A stretch of DNA of 18,955 bases from an uncultured Sphingomonadaceae bacterium (GCA_946480515.1 CAMLKX010000009.1:1-18955); one strand, 5' to 3'; counted from the first letter of the stretch, positions 8,046 through 15,928 are shown. A program made the numbers and translations. Notes: generated by a model not told the origin, from the letters alone.

Positions 8046-10810
8046 TGACGGTTCAGCGCTTCTCCCAGGTGGAAAATCGGCGCGCGATCATCGACCGCCG
8101 CAAGGTCGCCGATGCCATCGCGGCGCTCAAGGACGGTTCGAAGCTGCGCGACGAGGTTTGCCGGTTACTAGCGGATGCCCAGACCGCGGGACGAGCCGAG
8201 ATCGCACGGCGGCTGCAGGCTGAGCCCGGCCGAGGACGGATCGCGGCGGCATCCTACGCATGGCTCTCTGATCAGATTGTCCGGCTGATCCATGATTTTG
8301 TGACGACCCGCCTCTATCCACTCGGCAACCCGACCGATGCCGAGCGCGTGTCGCTGGTGGCGCTGGGCGGCTACGGGCGCGGCGAAATGGCGCCGTTCAG
8401 CGATCTCGACCTGATGTTCCTGACGCCGACCCGGCGCAGCGGCTGGTGCGAGCAGGTCATTGAGTCGATGCTTTACCTGCTGTGGGACCTGAAGTTCAAA
8501 GTCGGGCAGTCGAGCCGCTCGCCAACCGAACTGATCAATCTGGCCCGCGAAGACGTGACCGTCCGGACGGCAATGCTGGAGGCGCGCTGGGTGTGGGGCG
8601 ATGAGGCGCTCTACGCGCTGGCGGCTGCCCGCTTCCGGGAAGAGATCGTCGATGGCACCGCGCGCCAGTTCGTCGCCGCAAAACTTGAAGAGCGCGAGGC
8701 CCGGCACAAGCGGATGGGCGACACGCGCTATGTCGTCGAGCCGAATGTGAAAGACGGCAAGGGCGGGCTGCGCGATTTGCACACCCTCTACTGGATCGGC
8801 AAATATATGTTCGGCGTGAAGGAGCCCTCGGACCTGGTCGGGGTCGGACTGCTCACGGCGCGCGAGTTCCGCCAGTTCGAGCGCGCCGAGCGTTTTCTAT
8901 GGGCAGTCCGCTGCCATCTCCACCTCGCCACCGGCCGCCCCGAGGATCGCCTGTCGTTCGACAATCAGCGCCGCATCGCGGCGGCGATGAACTATGCTGA
9001 TCGGCCGGGCAAATCGGCGGTCGAGCGCTTCATGCACTTCTACTTCCTGAACGCCAAAACAGTTGGTGACCTGACCGGGGTGTTCCTGGCGCAGCTGGAC
9101 GAGCAGGTCGCGCGCAAGGGGCGGCGCTTCACCTTGCCGGCGCTGACGCGAATTCCGGCGCTCCGTCGCCGGCCGTGGGCGATGGCCGGCTTCACGCTCG
9201 ATCGCGGCCGCCTCGCCATCCCCCGCGAGACCTTCTTCAGCGAAGACCCGGCGCGGCTGGTTGAACTGTTCGCCATCGCCACCCGCGACCAGCTCGAAAT
9301 CCACCCGGCCGCGATCCGCTCTGCCGCTCGCGACGCGAAGCTGATTGACGCATCGGTTCGGTCCGACGCGCGCGCCAATGCGCTGTTCCTTGAGGTGCTG
9401 ACCGACAAGCGAGCGCCGGACATGGTGTTGCGATGGATGAACGAAGCCGGTGTGTTCGGCCGGTTCGTTCCGGACTTTGGCCGCGTCGTCGCGCAAATGC
9501 AGTTCGACATGTATCATCATTTCACCGTCGACGAGCATTCGATCCGCGCGATCGGCGAGCTGGCGGCGATTGAACGGGGGGAGAGAAGCCAGGAGCTGCC
9601 GGTCAGCACCGCCATCTTTCGGCAGATCGACAGCCGCCGCCTGCTGTATGTCGCCGTCCTGCTCCACGACATCGCCAAGGGCCGCCATGGTGATCACAGC
9701 CTGCTCGGCGAAGAGGTGGCGCGGAAGCTCTGCCCGCGCCTTGGCCTGACCCCGGGAGAGGTCGAGACGGTTGCCTGGCTGGTTCGCCACCATCTGCTGA
9801 TGTCGAACACGGCGTTCAAGCGGGACCTCGCCGATCCGCAGACGATCCGGGATTTCGTCGATCAGGTGCAGAGTCCCGAGCGGCTTCGACTGCTGCAGCT
9901 CCTGACTGTCGTCGACATCCGCGCGGTTGGACCCGGCGTGTGGACCGAATGGAAGCGGCAGTTGCTGGTCAACCTGTTCGAGGCGGCGGAGGAGGTGCTT
10001 CGTCTCGGACACAAAAGGCGCGGGCGGGTCGACAGGATTGCCGCTCGCCAGGCGGAGGTGGCGGAAGCGCTTGGTTTGGATGACGCGCAGATGCGCGCCC
10101 ATGCGCAGCGGTTTGCCGATAGCTACTGGCTGGCTGAACCGACCGATTCACTCATCGCCAATACCCGCCAGGTCCTCGCGGCTGGAGACGACCGAGCGCA
10201 CGAAAGCGTCGTCGCTACCGATGATCCGTCGCGCGGCGCAACCCGCATCAGCCTGTTCGCTCCAGACAAGCCCGGGCTATTCTACCGGACCTGCGCTGCG
10301 CTTGCGGCCGCTGGAGCGAACATCATTGACGCACGGATCCATACGACGAGGGACGGAATGGCCCTCGACAATCTGCTGGTGCAGGACGCCAGAGGCGAAC
10401 CCTATCAGGAGGCGCGGAGCCGCAATCGGCTGGTCAAGATGGTGAACCAGGCGATCGCCGGCGAGCTTCCCGATCTGCCGGTCGATCTGGATTCCCTGAC
10501 CCGCCGCCGGGCCGCGTTCATCGTTCCGCCGATGGTGCTGGTTGCCGACGGAGCATCCCGCCGCACGACGGTGGTCGAGGTGCAGGCGCGGGACCGGCCG
10601 GCGCTGCTCGCGCATCTCAGCGGAGCAATCCTCCAGGCTGGTCATACCATTCATTCGGCCCATATCGCGACCTATGGTGAGCGGGCGGTCGACGTCTTCT
10701 ACCTAACCCGCTCGGACGGCGGCAAGCTTACCGAGAAAGATGGCGAGGATTTGCGCAAGCGTCTCCTTGCAGCGGCCGAGGATGACGGAGATTCTGCCCG
10801 CGCGGCTTAG
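8045..10810 (+). CDS. glnD: Bifunctional PII uridylyltransferase / uridylyl-removing enzyme
   Basis: This 921-residue glutamine sensor uridylylates PII when glutamine is low and deuridylylates it when glutamine is high. The nucleotidyltransferase motif is GGYGRGEMAPFSDLDLMF (108-125) with catalytic D120 and D122. The uridylyl-removing HD domain has LLHDIAKGRHGDHS (H541-D542). Two C-terminal ACT domains follow, from about 734 (RISLFAPDKPGLFYRTCAALAAAG) and from about 843 (VVEVQARDRPALLAHLSGAI). All four modules are intact. The start was taken as ATG 8045, immediately after a GTG at 8042, because GAGGAG (8037-8042) serves it and the TGATG junction with mutS is typical of coupling. The stop overlaps the galU stop on the opposite strand. 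Confidence 0.97.
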   Translation: MTVQRFSQVENRRAIIDRRKVADAIAALKDGSKLRDEVCRLLADAQTAGRAEIARRLQAEPGRGRIAAASYAWLSDQIVRLIHDFVTTRLYPLGNPTDAERVSLVALGGYGRGEMAPFSDLDLMFLTPTRRSGWCEQVIESMLYLLWDLKFKVGQSSRSPTELINLAREDVTVRTAMLEARWVWGDEALYALAAARFREEIVDGTARQFVAAKLEEREARHKRMGDTRYVVEPNVKDGKGGLRDLHTLYWIGKYMFGVKEPSDLVGVGLLTAREFRQFERAERFLWAVRCHLHLATGRPEDRLSFDNQRRIAAAMNYADRPGKSAVERFMHFYFLNAKTVGDLTGVFLAQLDEQVARKGRRFTLPALTRIPALRRRPWAMAGFTLDRGRLAIPRETFFSEDPARLVELFAIATRDQLEIHPAAIRSAARDAKLIDASVRSDARANALFLEVLTDKRAPDMVLRWMNEAGVFGRFVPDFGRVVAQMQFDMYHHFTVDEHSIRAIGELAAIERGERSQELPVSTAIFRQIDSRRLLYVAVLLHDIAKGRHGDHSLLGEEVARKLCPRLGLTPGEVETVAWLVRHHLLMSNTAFKRDLADPQTIRDFVDQVQSPERLRLLQLLTVVDIRAVGPGVWTEWKRQLLVNLFEAAEEVLRLGHKRRGRVDRIAARQAEVAEALGLDDAQMRAHAQRFADSYWLAEPTDSLIANTRQVLAAGDDRAHESVVATDDPSRGATRISLFAPDKPGLFYRTCAALAAAGANIIDARIHTTRDGMALDNLLVQDARGEPYQEARSRNRLVKMVNQAIAGELPDLPVDLDSLTRRRAAFIVPPMVLVADGASRRTTVVEVQARDRPALLAHLSGAILQAGHTIHSAHIATYGERAVDVFYLTRSDGGKLTEKDGEDLRKRLLAAAEDDGDSARAA

Positions 10811-11688
10811 CCCTGCTGGGCAAGAAAGGCGCGGACCTTGGACGCGACGTCGTCCTGGCCAAGCGCGACCGCCAGGTTCGCGATCACGAAGCCGGCCTTG
10901 TCGCCGCAGTCGTGGCGCACCGCATCGGCCTTGAGCGCGTGGAAGGGCTGCGTGCCGATCAGCTTGGCCATGGCGTCGGTCAGCTGGATTTCCCCACCCG
11001 CTCCGGTCTCATGCCGGTCGAGGATCGTCATTACCTCGGGCTGGAGGATGTAGCGGCCGATCACCGATAGCCGGGAAGGTGCAACCTCCGGCTTCGGCTT
11101 CTCGATCAATCCCTTCACCTCGGTCAGGACGCCATCGCTCTTGCCCGGCGAAATGATTCCATAGCTGGCGGTCCGTTCCTGCGGCACCTCCTCGGTGCAG
11201 ACGATATTCCCTCCAACTTTCTGATAGGCATCGACCATCTGCTTGAGCGCACCGGGCTGCCCGAGCATCAAATCGTCAGGCAGAAGCACGGCGAATGGCT
11301 CATCCCCGACGATGTGGCGCGCGCACCAGACCGCATGGCCAAGTCCGAGCGGAGTTTGCTGACGAACCGTGACCAGATCGCCCGGCTGGGTCCGCGCTCC
11401 ATCGAGGGATCCGAGATCCTTCCCGGCCGATCGCATGACGGATTCAAGCTCGAAAGCGATGTCAAAATAATCGACCATCGCTGTCTTGCCCCTCCCCGTC
11501 ACGAAGATCAGCTGCTCAATCCCCGCTTCGCGCGCCTCATCGACCGCATATTGAATGAGCGGTCGATCGACGATCGTCAGCATTTCCTTCGGAATCGCCT
11601 TGGTCGCGGGCAATAGCCGCGTGCCGAGACCGGCCACGGGGAAAACGGCCTTGCGAACAGGCCGGAGCGCATTGGTAGCGGATGTCAT
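10807..11688 (-). CDS. galU: UTP--glucose-1-phosphate uridylyltransferase
   Basis: The 293-residue product makes UDP-glucose, the donor for polysaccharide and envelope glycan synthesis. It has the classic GalU N-terminus: VFPVAGLGTRLLPATKAIPK with the nucleotide-binding G-x-G-T-R loop at about residues 19-25, then EMLTIVDRPLIQYAVDEA. VTGRGKTAMVDYFD, LLPDDLM and GGEIQLTDAM are further family blocks. The start ATG (11688) overlaps the stop of the upstream lipoprotein gene by 4 nt (ATGA) and has no obvious Shine-Dalgarno of its own, so translation is probably coupled. It is the last gene of an argH-lipoprotein-galU set. Its stop overlaps that of glnD on the plus strand, and no terminator hairpin is visible at that junction. 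Confidence 0.97.
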   Translation of the reverse strand: MTSATNALRPVRKAVFPVAGLGTRLLPATKAIPKEMLTIVDRPLIQYAVDEAREAGIEQLIFVTGRGKTAMVDYFDIAFELESVMRSAGKDLGSLDGARTQPGDLVTVRQQTPLGLGHAVWCARHIVGDEPFAVLLPDDLMLGQPGALKQMVDAYQKVGGNIVCTEEVPQERTASYGIISPGKSDGVLTEVKGLIEKPKPEVAPSRLSVIGRYILQPEVMTILDRHETGAGGEIQLTDAMAKLIGTQPFHALKADAVRHDCGDKAGFVIANLAVALGQDDVASKVRAFLAQQG

Positions 11689-11999
11689 TGCGGGGAACCG
11701 GTGTCCGTTGATGGCATGGAGGGCTCTGGCTCAGCGGGTGCCGGCGGAGCGGCTCCGCCGTCCGGCGGGGGCAGGTCGAACCGGTCCGGACGGCGCGGCT
11801 CCGAACGTTTCAGGAGCTCGTCGACCCGCGCCGGTTTAGCAATCGGGGGGAGCACGAGCAAATCGTCCGGCGAAGGCGTGTTCGCTGCCGTCTTGGGCTT
11901 GACCGGAAGCGGCTCGCCAGCCGCTGGCCTGATCTCGCCCGCTCGGCCGCACGCTGTGAGCGCAATGGTCAGCAGGAAGATGGTCGCTGCAACTCTCAT
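11685..11999 (-). CDS. Small proline-rich lipoprotein, LptM-like
   Basis: The 104-residue product starts [18 protein letters not shown], a lipoprotein signal peptide with lipobox LTAC and lipidated Cys17. [17 protein letters not shown] follows the Cys and resembles the CGxxGxLxxPxG start of LptM/YifL-type lipoproteins, which assist maturation of the LptD/LptE LPS translocon. The remainder is rich in Pro, Ala and Asp and probably unstructured, with no recognisable fold, and is longer than E. coli LptM. Placement directly after argH is where many alphaproteobacteria encode such a lipoprotein, usually before lysA. It overlaps argH and galU by 4 nt on each side (ATGA both times), and GAAGG lies just upstream of its ATG. 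The lipoprotein call is firm; the LptM identity is an inference from position and the post-Cys motif. Confidence 0.8.
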   Translation of the reverse strand: MRVAATIFLLTIALTACGRAGEIRPAAGEPLPVKPKTAANTPSPDDLLVLPPIAKPARVDELLKRSEPRRPDRFDLPPPDGGAAPPAPAEPEPSMPSTDTGSPQ

Positions 12000-13402
12000 T
12001 GCGCCTTCTCCCTGCCCCGCCGCGCTGAAGCGATCGCTTCGCGGACCCGCACTGGCGAGGTCCCGCCATAGGACTTGCGCGCGGCAACCGAGGACTCGAC
12101 CGACAGCATTGCAAGAGCCGCGTCGCCAATCCGAGAGTCGACCGCCTGCAACTCCGCGAGGGTCAGCTCATCGAGCGCCTTACCCTGAGCTTCGGCGACC
12201 GCCACCGCACGACCGGCGATGTGATGCGCCTCTCTAAACGGCACTTCCGCCTCGCGCACCAGCCAGTCCGCCAGATCGGTTGCGGTGGCATGCCCGGCCG
12301 CAGCCGCCGCACGCATCCGATCCGGCACGAATTCGAGGTCGGCGATCATCCCCGCCATCGCCGCGAGCGACAGCGTCAACAGGTCGTGGGCATCGAACAG
12401 CGGCGGCTTGTCGTCCTGCAGATCCTTGGCATAGGCGAGCGGCAGGCCCTTGAGCAGCACCAGCAGCGCGACAAGATCGCCGATGATCCGCGCGCTATGG
12501 CCCCGCACCAGTTCCGCCGCATCCGGGTTGCGCTTGTTCGGCATGATCGACGATCCGGTCGACCAGGCATCCGGGAGCTTGACGAAGCCGAACGGCTGCG
12601 ATGCCCACAGGATGACCTCCTCCGCAAGCCGCGACAGGTGCACTGCGGTCAATGCCGCCGCATGAAGATAATCCACCGCGAAATCACGGTCCGACACGGC
12701 GTCGAGACTGTTCGCAGTCGGGCGATCGAACCCAAGCGTCCTGCTCGTCTGCTCGCGATCGAGATCGAAGCCAGTCCCCGCCAGCGCAGCCGAACCGAGT
12801 GGACACTCATTCATCCTCGCCCGCGCATCGATGAAGCGGCTGCGGTCGCGCGCCAGCATTGACTGGTAGGCCATCAGATGGTGCCCGAGCGTGACCGGCT
12901 GGCCGGATTGAAGGTGAGTGAAACCAGGCATCACGGTCGCGGCATGCTCCTCGGCCCGCGCCAGGAGTGCCTCTTCGAGCGCCCCGATCCCGGCGATTGC
13001 CTGGTCGATGCAGCCGCGCACGAACAGCTTGAAGTCCGTCGCGACTTGATCATTCCGTGAGCGCGCGGTGTGAAGACGGCCGGCTGCCGGGCCGATCAGT
13101 TCGCTCAAGCGGTGCTCGACATGCATGTGAATATCTTCGAGCGCCGGGTCTTCAGTCAGCTGCCCCGCCTCATATTCACCCGCGATCGTCTCCAGCCCGC
13201 TGTCGATCGCCTCAGCATCCTCCCGGGTCAGGATTCCCTGCGCACCCAGCATCGCGGCGTGAGCTCGCGACGCCTCAATGTCCTCGCGCCACAGCCGCTT
13301 GTCGACTCCGATCGAGGCATTTATCTCGCGCATGACTGCAGCTGGCCCGCCTTCGAAGCGGCCGCCCCACATCGCATTGGAATCCGACTTGCGACTTGCC
13401 AT
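11996..13402 (-). CDS. argH: Argininosuccinate lyase
   Basis: The 468-residue enzyme of the fumarase/aspartase superfamily splits argininosuccinate into arginine and fumarate. Family blocks are [10 protein letters not shown] at the N-terminus, [35 protein letters not shown] and the signature loop [12 protein letters not shown] (283-294) that carries the catalytic serine. The frame is open for 90 further codons upstream, but that part reads antisense to the tlpA-like gene and looks non-coding. ATG 13402 is preceded by AAGGA with 5 nt spacing, and [16 protein letters not shown] is the normal kind of N-terminus. A start at M11 (13372) would also be possible. With the 13402 start, the first codons overlap the start of the divergent tlpA-like gene. 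The stop overlaps the next gene by 4 nt. Confidence 0.97.
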   Translation of the reverse strand: MASRKSDSNAMWGGRFEGGPAAVMREINASIGVDKRLWREDIEASRAHAAMLGAQGILTREDAEAIDSGLETIAGEYEAGQLTEDPALEDIHMHVEHRLSELIGPAAGRLHTARSRNDQVATDFKLFVRGCIDQAIAGIGALEEALLARAEEHAATVMPGFTHLQSGQPVTLGHHLMAYQSMLARDRSRFIDARARMNECPLGSAALAGTGFDLDREQTSRTLGFDRPTANSLDAVSDRDFAVDYLHAAALTAVHLSRLAEEVILWASQPFGFVKLPDAWSTGSSIMPNKRNPDAAELVRGHSARIIGDLVALLVLLKGLPLAYAKDLQDDKPPLFDAHDLLTLSLAAMAGMIADLEFVPDRMRAAAAAGHATATDLADWLVREAEVPFREAHHIAGRAVAVAEAQGKALDELTLAELQAVDSRIGDAALAMLSVESSVAARKSYGGTSPVRVREAIASARRGREKAQ

Positions 13403-13934
13403 TCCCGTCCTTGCGATCGCGCTACTTGGCGCTTGCGATAGGCAAAAGGCCACAGACCTACAAGGCAATGACAGTGCCACCGCACCTTTGCCCGGTAAGG
13501 GGGTCGATCGAAGCCGCTCCGGGACCGCGGCCCCGGACATCCAGTTTCGCGATCCGGATGGGGAAGCGGTCACCCTCGCCGGCTTCGCAGGCAAGCCGCT
13601 GCTCCTCAACCTGTGGGCGACCTGGTGCGCACCCTGCGTCAAGGAACTGCCAACACTTGATCGACTAGCCACCGCCGATCCGTCAATGACCGTCCTGACT
13701 CTGTCTCAAGATAGTGGCGAGCAGTCGAAAGTCCGTGAGTTTCTTGAAACACGGGGCCTGGCCGCGCTTGAGGCATGGCAGGACCCCGACATGGCCATGT
13801 CCAGCGCGCTCAATGTGCAGACCCTGCCGACCACCATCCTGGTCGACGCGGGGGGCAAGGAGATCTGGCGCTATTCGGGCGACCTCGACTGGACCGGTGC
13901 CGAAGCGCGCAAACTCCTCGCCGAAGCGAAATAA
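13389..13934 (+). CDS. TlpA-like thioredoxin-fold lipoprotein
   Basis: From TTG 13389 the product is 181 residues, beginning with a lipoprotein signal peptide ([15 protein letters not shown]; lipobox LGAC, lipidated C16). A redox domain with the CxxC active site follows in [18 protein letters not shown] (C80, C83), then [20 protein letters not shown] with the cis-Pro expected opposite the CxxC. TlpA/ResA-type proteins reduce periplasmic disulfides, for example for cytochrome c or oxidase maturation; the client here is unknown. The start is uncertain: TTG 13377 and ATG 13332 or 13278 are in frame, but only a start near 13377-13389 puts the signal peptide at the N-terminus. All options overlap the 5' end of argH on the other strand. 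The gene ends 3 nt before the convergent dapD stop. Confidence 0.9.
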   Translation: MRLAIPVLAIALLGACDRQKATDLQGNDSATAPLPGKGVDRSRSGTAAPDIQFRDPDGEAVTLAGFAGKPLLLNLWATWCAPCVKELPTLDRLATADPSMTVLTLSQDSGEQSKVREFLETRGLAALEAWQDPDMAMSSALNVQTLPTTILVDAGGKEIWRYSGDLDWTGAEARKLLAEAK

Positions 13935-13937
13935 GGA

Positions 13938-14765
13938 TCAGTCGCGCAGCAGCTCGTTGATGCTGGTCTTGGACCGGGTGCGCTCGTCAACGCGCTTCAC
14001 GATCACCGCGCACGCCAGCGACGGGCCACCTTTCGGATCGGGCAAGCTTCCGGGAACGACCACGGAATAGGCCGGAACCCGGCCATAAATCACCTCGCCA
14101 GTGGCACGGTCGACGACCTTGGTCGACGCGCCCAGGAACACGCCCATCGACAGCACCGCGCCCTGCTCCACCACCACGCCTTCGGCCACTTCCGATCGCG
14201 CGCCGATGAAGCAATCGTCCTCGATGATCACCGGCCCCGCCTGCAGCGGCTCGAGCACGCCGCCGATGCCGGTGCCGCCCGAGATATGGACGTTGCGGCC
14301 GATCTGCGCGCAGCTGCCGACCGTCGCCCAAGTATCGACCATCGTCCCTTCGCCGACCCAGGCGCCGATGTTGACGAAGCTCGGCATCAGCACCGCTCCC
14401 GGCGCGACATAGGCCCCGCGGCGGACGATCGCCCCGGGAACCGCGCGGAAGCCGGCCGCGGCGAAATCGGACGCGGTCCAGGCAGCGAATTTTGACGGAA
14501 CCTTGTCCCACCAGTTGGCACCGCCGGGTCCGCCGGAAATCATTTCCATCGGATTGAGCCGGAACGACAGCAGGACCGCCTTCTTCAGCCATTGATGGAC
14601 CGTCCACGCGTCGTCGACCTTCTCGGCAATCCGCGCCGTGCCGGAGTCGAGCGCCGCCAGCGCGCGGTCGACTGCGAGCCGGACCTCCCCCTTCGTATCG
14701 GGCCCGATGGAATCGCGGGCCTCCCAGGCTGATTCAATGGTCGCGGCGAGTTGCTGGTCAGTCAT
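13938..14765 (-). CDS. dapD: 2,3,4,5-tetrahydropyridine-2,6-dicarboxylate N-succinyltransferase
   Basis: The 275-residue product catalyses the succinyl-CoA-dependent step of the succinylase route to diaminopimelate and lysine. The N-terminal helical part ([15 protein letters not shown]...) is followed by [11 protein letters not shown] and then the left-handed beta-helix with imperfect hexapeptide repeats. Conserved DapD blocks are [46 protein letters not shown] and [20 protein letters not shown] (all within residues about 125-215). The frame extends 34 codons further upstream, but [17 protein letters not shown] is the family N-terminus, so ATG 14765 was chosen. It overlaps the upstream phosphatase gene by 8 nt, so the two are likely coupled. 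It is the last gene of the minus-strand series from the suf operon and faces the tlpA-like gene. Confidence 0.97.
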   Translation of the reverse strand: MTDQQLAATIESAWEARDSIGPDTKGEVRLAVDRALAALDSGTARIAEKVDDAWTVHQWLKKAVLLSFRLNPMEMISGGPGGANWWDKVPSKFAAWTASDFAAAGFRAVPGAIVRRGAYVAPGAVLMPSFVNIGAWVGEGTMVDTWATVGSCAQIGRNVHISGGTGIGGVLEPLQAGPVIIEDDCFIGARSEVAEGVVVEQGAVLSMGVFLGASTKVVDRATGEVIYGRVPAYSVVVPGSLPDPKGGPSLACAVIVKRVDERTRSKTSINELLRD

Positions 14766-15435
14766 GCGGTGCTTCCAGAATGATGTCGTGGATGAAGGTG
14801 CCGACGTCGGCGGTGGTAAAGTCGATGACCGCGGGGGCTGCCTCGTCGGCACCCCGTTCCGAACCATTGTCGACCCACACCGTGGTCATGCCGATCGCCT
14901 TGGCCGGGGCCAGATTGCGAGCCATGTCCTCGAAGAACACCGCCTCTTTGGGATCGATGCCGTGCCGCTCGCACAGCTGTTCATACGCATGCGGGTCCGG
15001 CTTGGGCCGATGGCTGCTGTCATGGATGTCGTGAAGCCCGTCGAAATGCTGGCCGATGCCGATGCGGTCGAGCACCCGCTGCGCATAGGGCGCATTCGCG
15101 TTGGTGAACACGAACCGGCGGCCCGGCAGCGACAGCAAGCCGGATGCCAGCCGCTCGTCCGCGCTTAGGCAATCGAGCGGGATGTCGTGAACATCCTCCA
15201 TGAAGTGGTACGGATCGACGTCATGCTCGGCCATCAGCCCGGCGAGAGTGGTGCCTGACGCCTGGAAATGCTGCTTCTGGACTCGCCGCGCCTCGTCCGG
15301 GCCGCAGCCGAGCAGCCGCTGAATGTAGGCGCCCATCCGCACGTCGATCAGCCCGAACAACCCGGTCGCAGCCGGGTAGAGGCAATTGTCGAGATCGAAG
15401 ATCCAGTTGCGGATATGCGCGAAGCGAGGGTTCAT
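14758..15435 (-). CDS. HAD-family hydrolase, pyrimidine 5'-nucleotidase type
   Basis: This is a 225-residue HAD phosphatase. Motif I is FDLDNCLYP with nucleophile D14 and acid/base D16. Motif II is VFTNAN (Ser/Thr position), motif III the Lys in [11 protein letters not shown], and motif [17 protein letters not shown] together with the helical cap region ([18 protein letters not shown]) is characteristic of the pyrimidine 5'-nucleotidase / phosphoglycolate-phosphatase-like subgroup, related to yeast Sdt1 and Phm8. The substrate cannot be read from the sequence; a nucleoside monophosphate is the family-based guess. ATG 15435 lies 25 nt after the sufA stop, and its own stop overlaps dapD by 8 nt. 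It may therefore sit on a transcript joining the suf genes to dapD. Confidence 0.9.
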   Translation of the reverse strand: MNPRFAHIRNWIFDLDNCLYPAATGLFGLIDVRMGAYIQRLLGCGPDEARRVQKQHFQASGTTLAGLMAEHDVDPYHFMEDVHDIPLDCLSADERLASGLLSLPGRRFVFTNANAPYAQRVLDRIGIGQHFDGLHDIHDSSHRPKPDPHAYEQLCERHGIDPKEAVFFEDMARNLAPAKAIGMTTVWVDNGSERGADEAAPAVIDFTTADVGTFIHDIILEAPHD

Positions 15436-15460
15436 TCACCCGCCGCCTAGCGCCCCGGCT

Positions 15461-15814
15461 TTAGACGGTAAAGCTTTCGCCGCAGCCGCACGCACCCTTC
15501 GCATTGGGGTTCTCGAACACGAACCCGGCGGCGAAATCATCCTCGCGCCAGTCCATGACCGATCCGATCAGGTACAGCACGGAAGCGCCGTCGACGTAGA
15601 ACCGGCCGCCTGGAGTTTCGATCTTCTCGTCGAACCGGTTTTCCTCGGTGACATAATCGACCGAATAGGCCAGCCCGGAACAGCCACGGCGTGGCGTTGA
15701 GAGCTTCACTCCGATCGATCCCTCCGGAGCGCGGGCCATCAACTCCGCGATGCGGTCTTCCGCCGCAGGCGTGAGAGTGATCGCCGAAGGACGGGCGCGG
15801 GTACTAATGGTCAT
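15461..15814 (-). CDS. sufA: A-type iron-sulfur carrier (SufA/ErpA/HesB family)
   Basis: The 117-residue product has the three cysteines that define A-type Fe-S carriers: C45 in RRGCSGLAY, and C109 and C111 in the C-terminal CGCGESF. Such proteins accept clusters from a SufBCD scaffold and pass them to apo-targets. The N-terminal block ITLTPAAEDRIAELM and FYVDGASVLYLIGSVMDW are also typical. SufA is preferred over ErpA because of its position at the end of the suf operon, but sequence alone does not settle this. It is separated from sufT by about 114 nt that hold an inverted pair of G/C-rich repeats, and it has an unusually complete ribosome binding site, consistent with independent initiation. 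Confidence 0.93.
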   Translation of the reverse strand: MTISTRARPSAITLTPAAEDRIAELMARAPEGSIGVKLSTPRRGCSGLAYSVDYVTEENRFDEKIETPGGRFYVDGASVLYLIGSVMDWREDDFAAGFVFENPNAKGACGCGESFTV

Positions 15815-15817
15815 TTG

Positions 15818-15826
15818 TCCTCCTTA
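15818..15826 (-). promoter_or_regulatory. Near-perfect Shine-Dalgarno of sufA
   Basis: Read on the minus strand this is TAAGGAGGA, followed by CAA and the sufA ATG. It is close to a full complement of the 16S rRNA 3' end and much stronger than the other ribosome binding sites in the window. Unlike the other suf genes here, sufA is not coupled by overlap to its upstream neighbour, so a strong site makes sense. It lies immediately beside the repeat hairpin. Confidence 0.75.
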
Positions 15827-15827
15827 C

Positions 15828-15864
15828 GCCCCTCCCCTTCAGGGGAGGGGTTGGGGTGGGGAGC
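15828..15864 (+). repeat. G/C-rich palindromic repeat, copy A
   Basis: This is a 37-nt element made of a palindrome (10-nt arms CCCCTCCCCT / AGGGGAGGGG with a 2-nt centre, 15829-15850) followed by TTGGGGTGGGGAGC. It is identical to copy C at 18898-18934 in 36 of 37 positions, the single difference being T15839 versus G18909. The four G-tracts at 15842-15861 follow G4-A-G4-TT-G4-T-G4, a canonical quadruplex pattern on the plus strand. It lies in the sufT-sufA gap. Confidence 0.92.
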
Positions 15865-15922
15865 CGAGACACCATCCGCCCTCGGCCCCACCCCTCGATC
15901 CCCTCCCCTGAAAGGGAGGGGA
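15829..15922. other. Long inverted repeat / hairpin between sufT and sufA
   Basis: Copies A and B face each other around a 12-nt loop (15869-15880), with CCGAG and CTCGG closing the stem. The predicted stem is almost all G-C pairs over some 35 nt, with a small internal bulge where the spacers differ. Each copy can alternatively fold on its own palindrome. No T-run follows on the transcribed strand, so it does not look like an intrinsic terminator. It more probably acts as an mRNA processing or stability structure, or is simply a pair of inserted elements. Confidence 0.75.
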
Positions 15923-15923
15923 A
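15886..15923 (-). repeat. G/C-rich palindromic repeat, copy B, inverted relative to copy A
   Basis: Read on the minus strand it aligns with copy A across the palindrome (one arm substitution, CCCCTCCCTT instead of CCCCTCCCCT) and the G-tracts, with a longer spacer (ATCGA instead of TT) between the second and third tracts. The outer sequence CCGAG also matches that of copy A (15864-15868), so the inverted identity reaches the loop. It has its own four-tract G4 pattern on the minus strand at 15886-15908. Confidence 0.88.
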
Positions 15924-15928
15924 GATTG

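Noticed and set aside
8897..10102. Open frame antisense to glnD (401 codons)
   Set aside because: A GC-driven shadow of glnD with no motifs or plausible ribosome binding site.
13403..13672. 90-codon N-terminal extension of argH
   Set aside because: It is antisense to the TlpA-like gene including its CxxC region, and the normal ArgH N-terminus with a good ribosome binding site starts at 13402.
15829..15922. Intrinsic (Rho-independent) terminator at the repeat pair
   Set aside because: The hairpin is strong, but no T-run follows the stem on the transcribed strand, and sufA lies directly downstream in the same operon.
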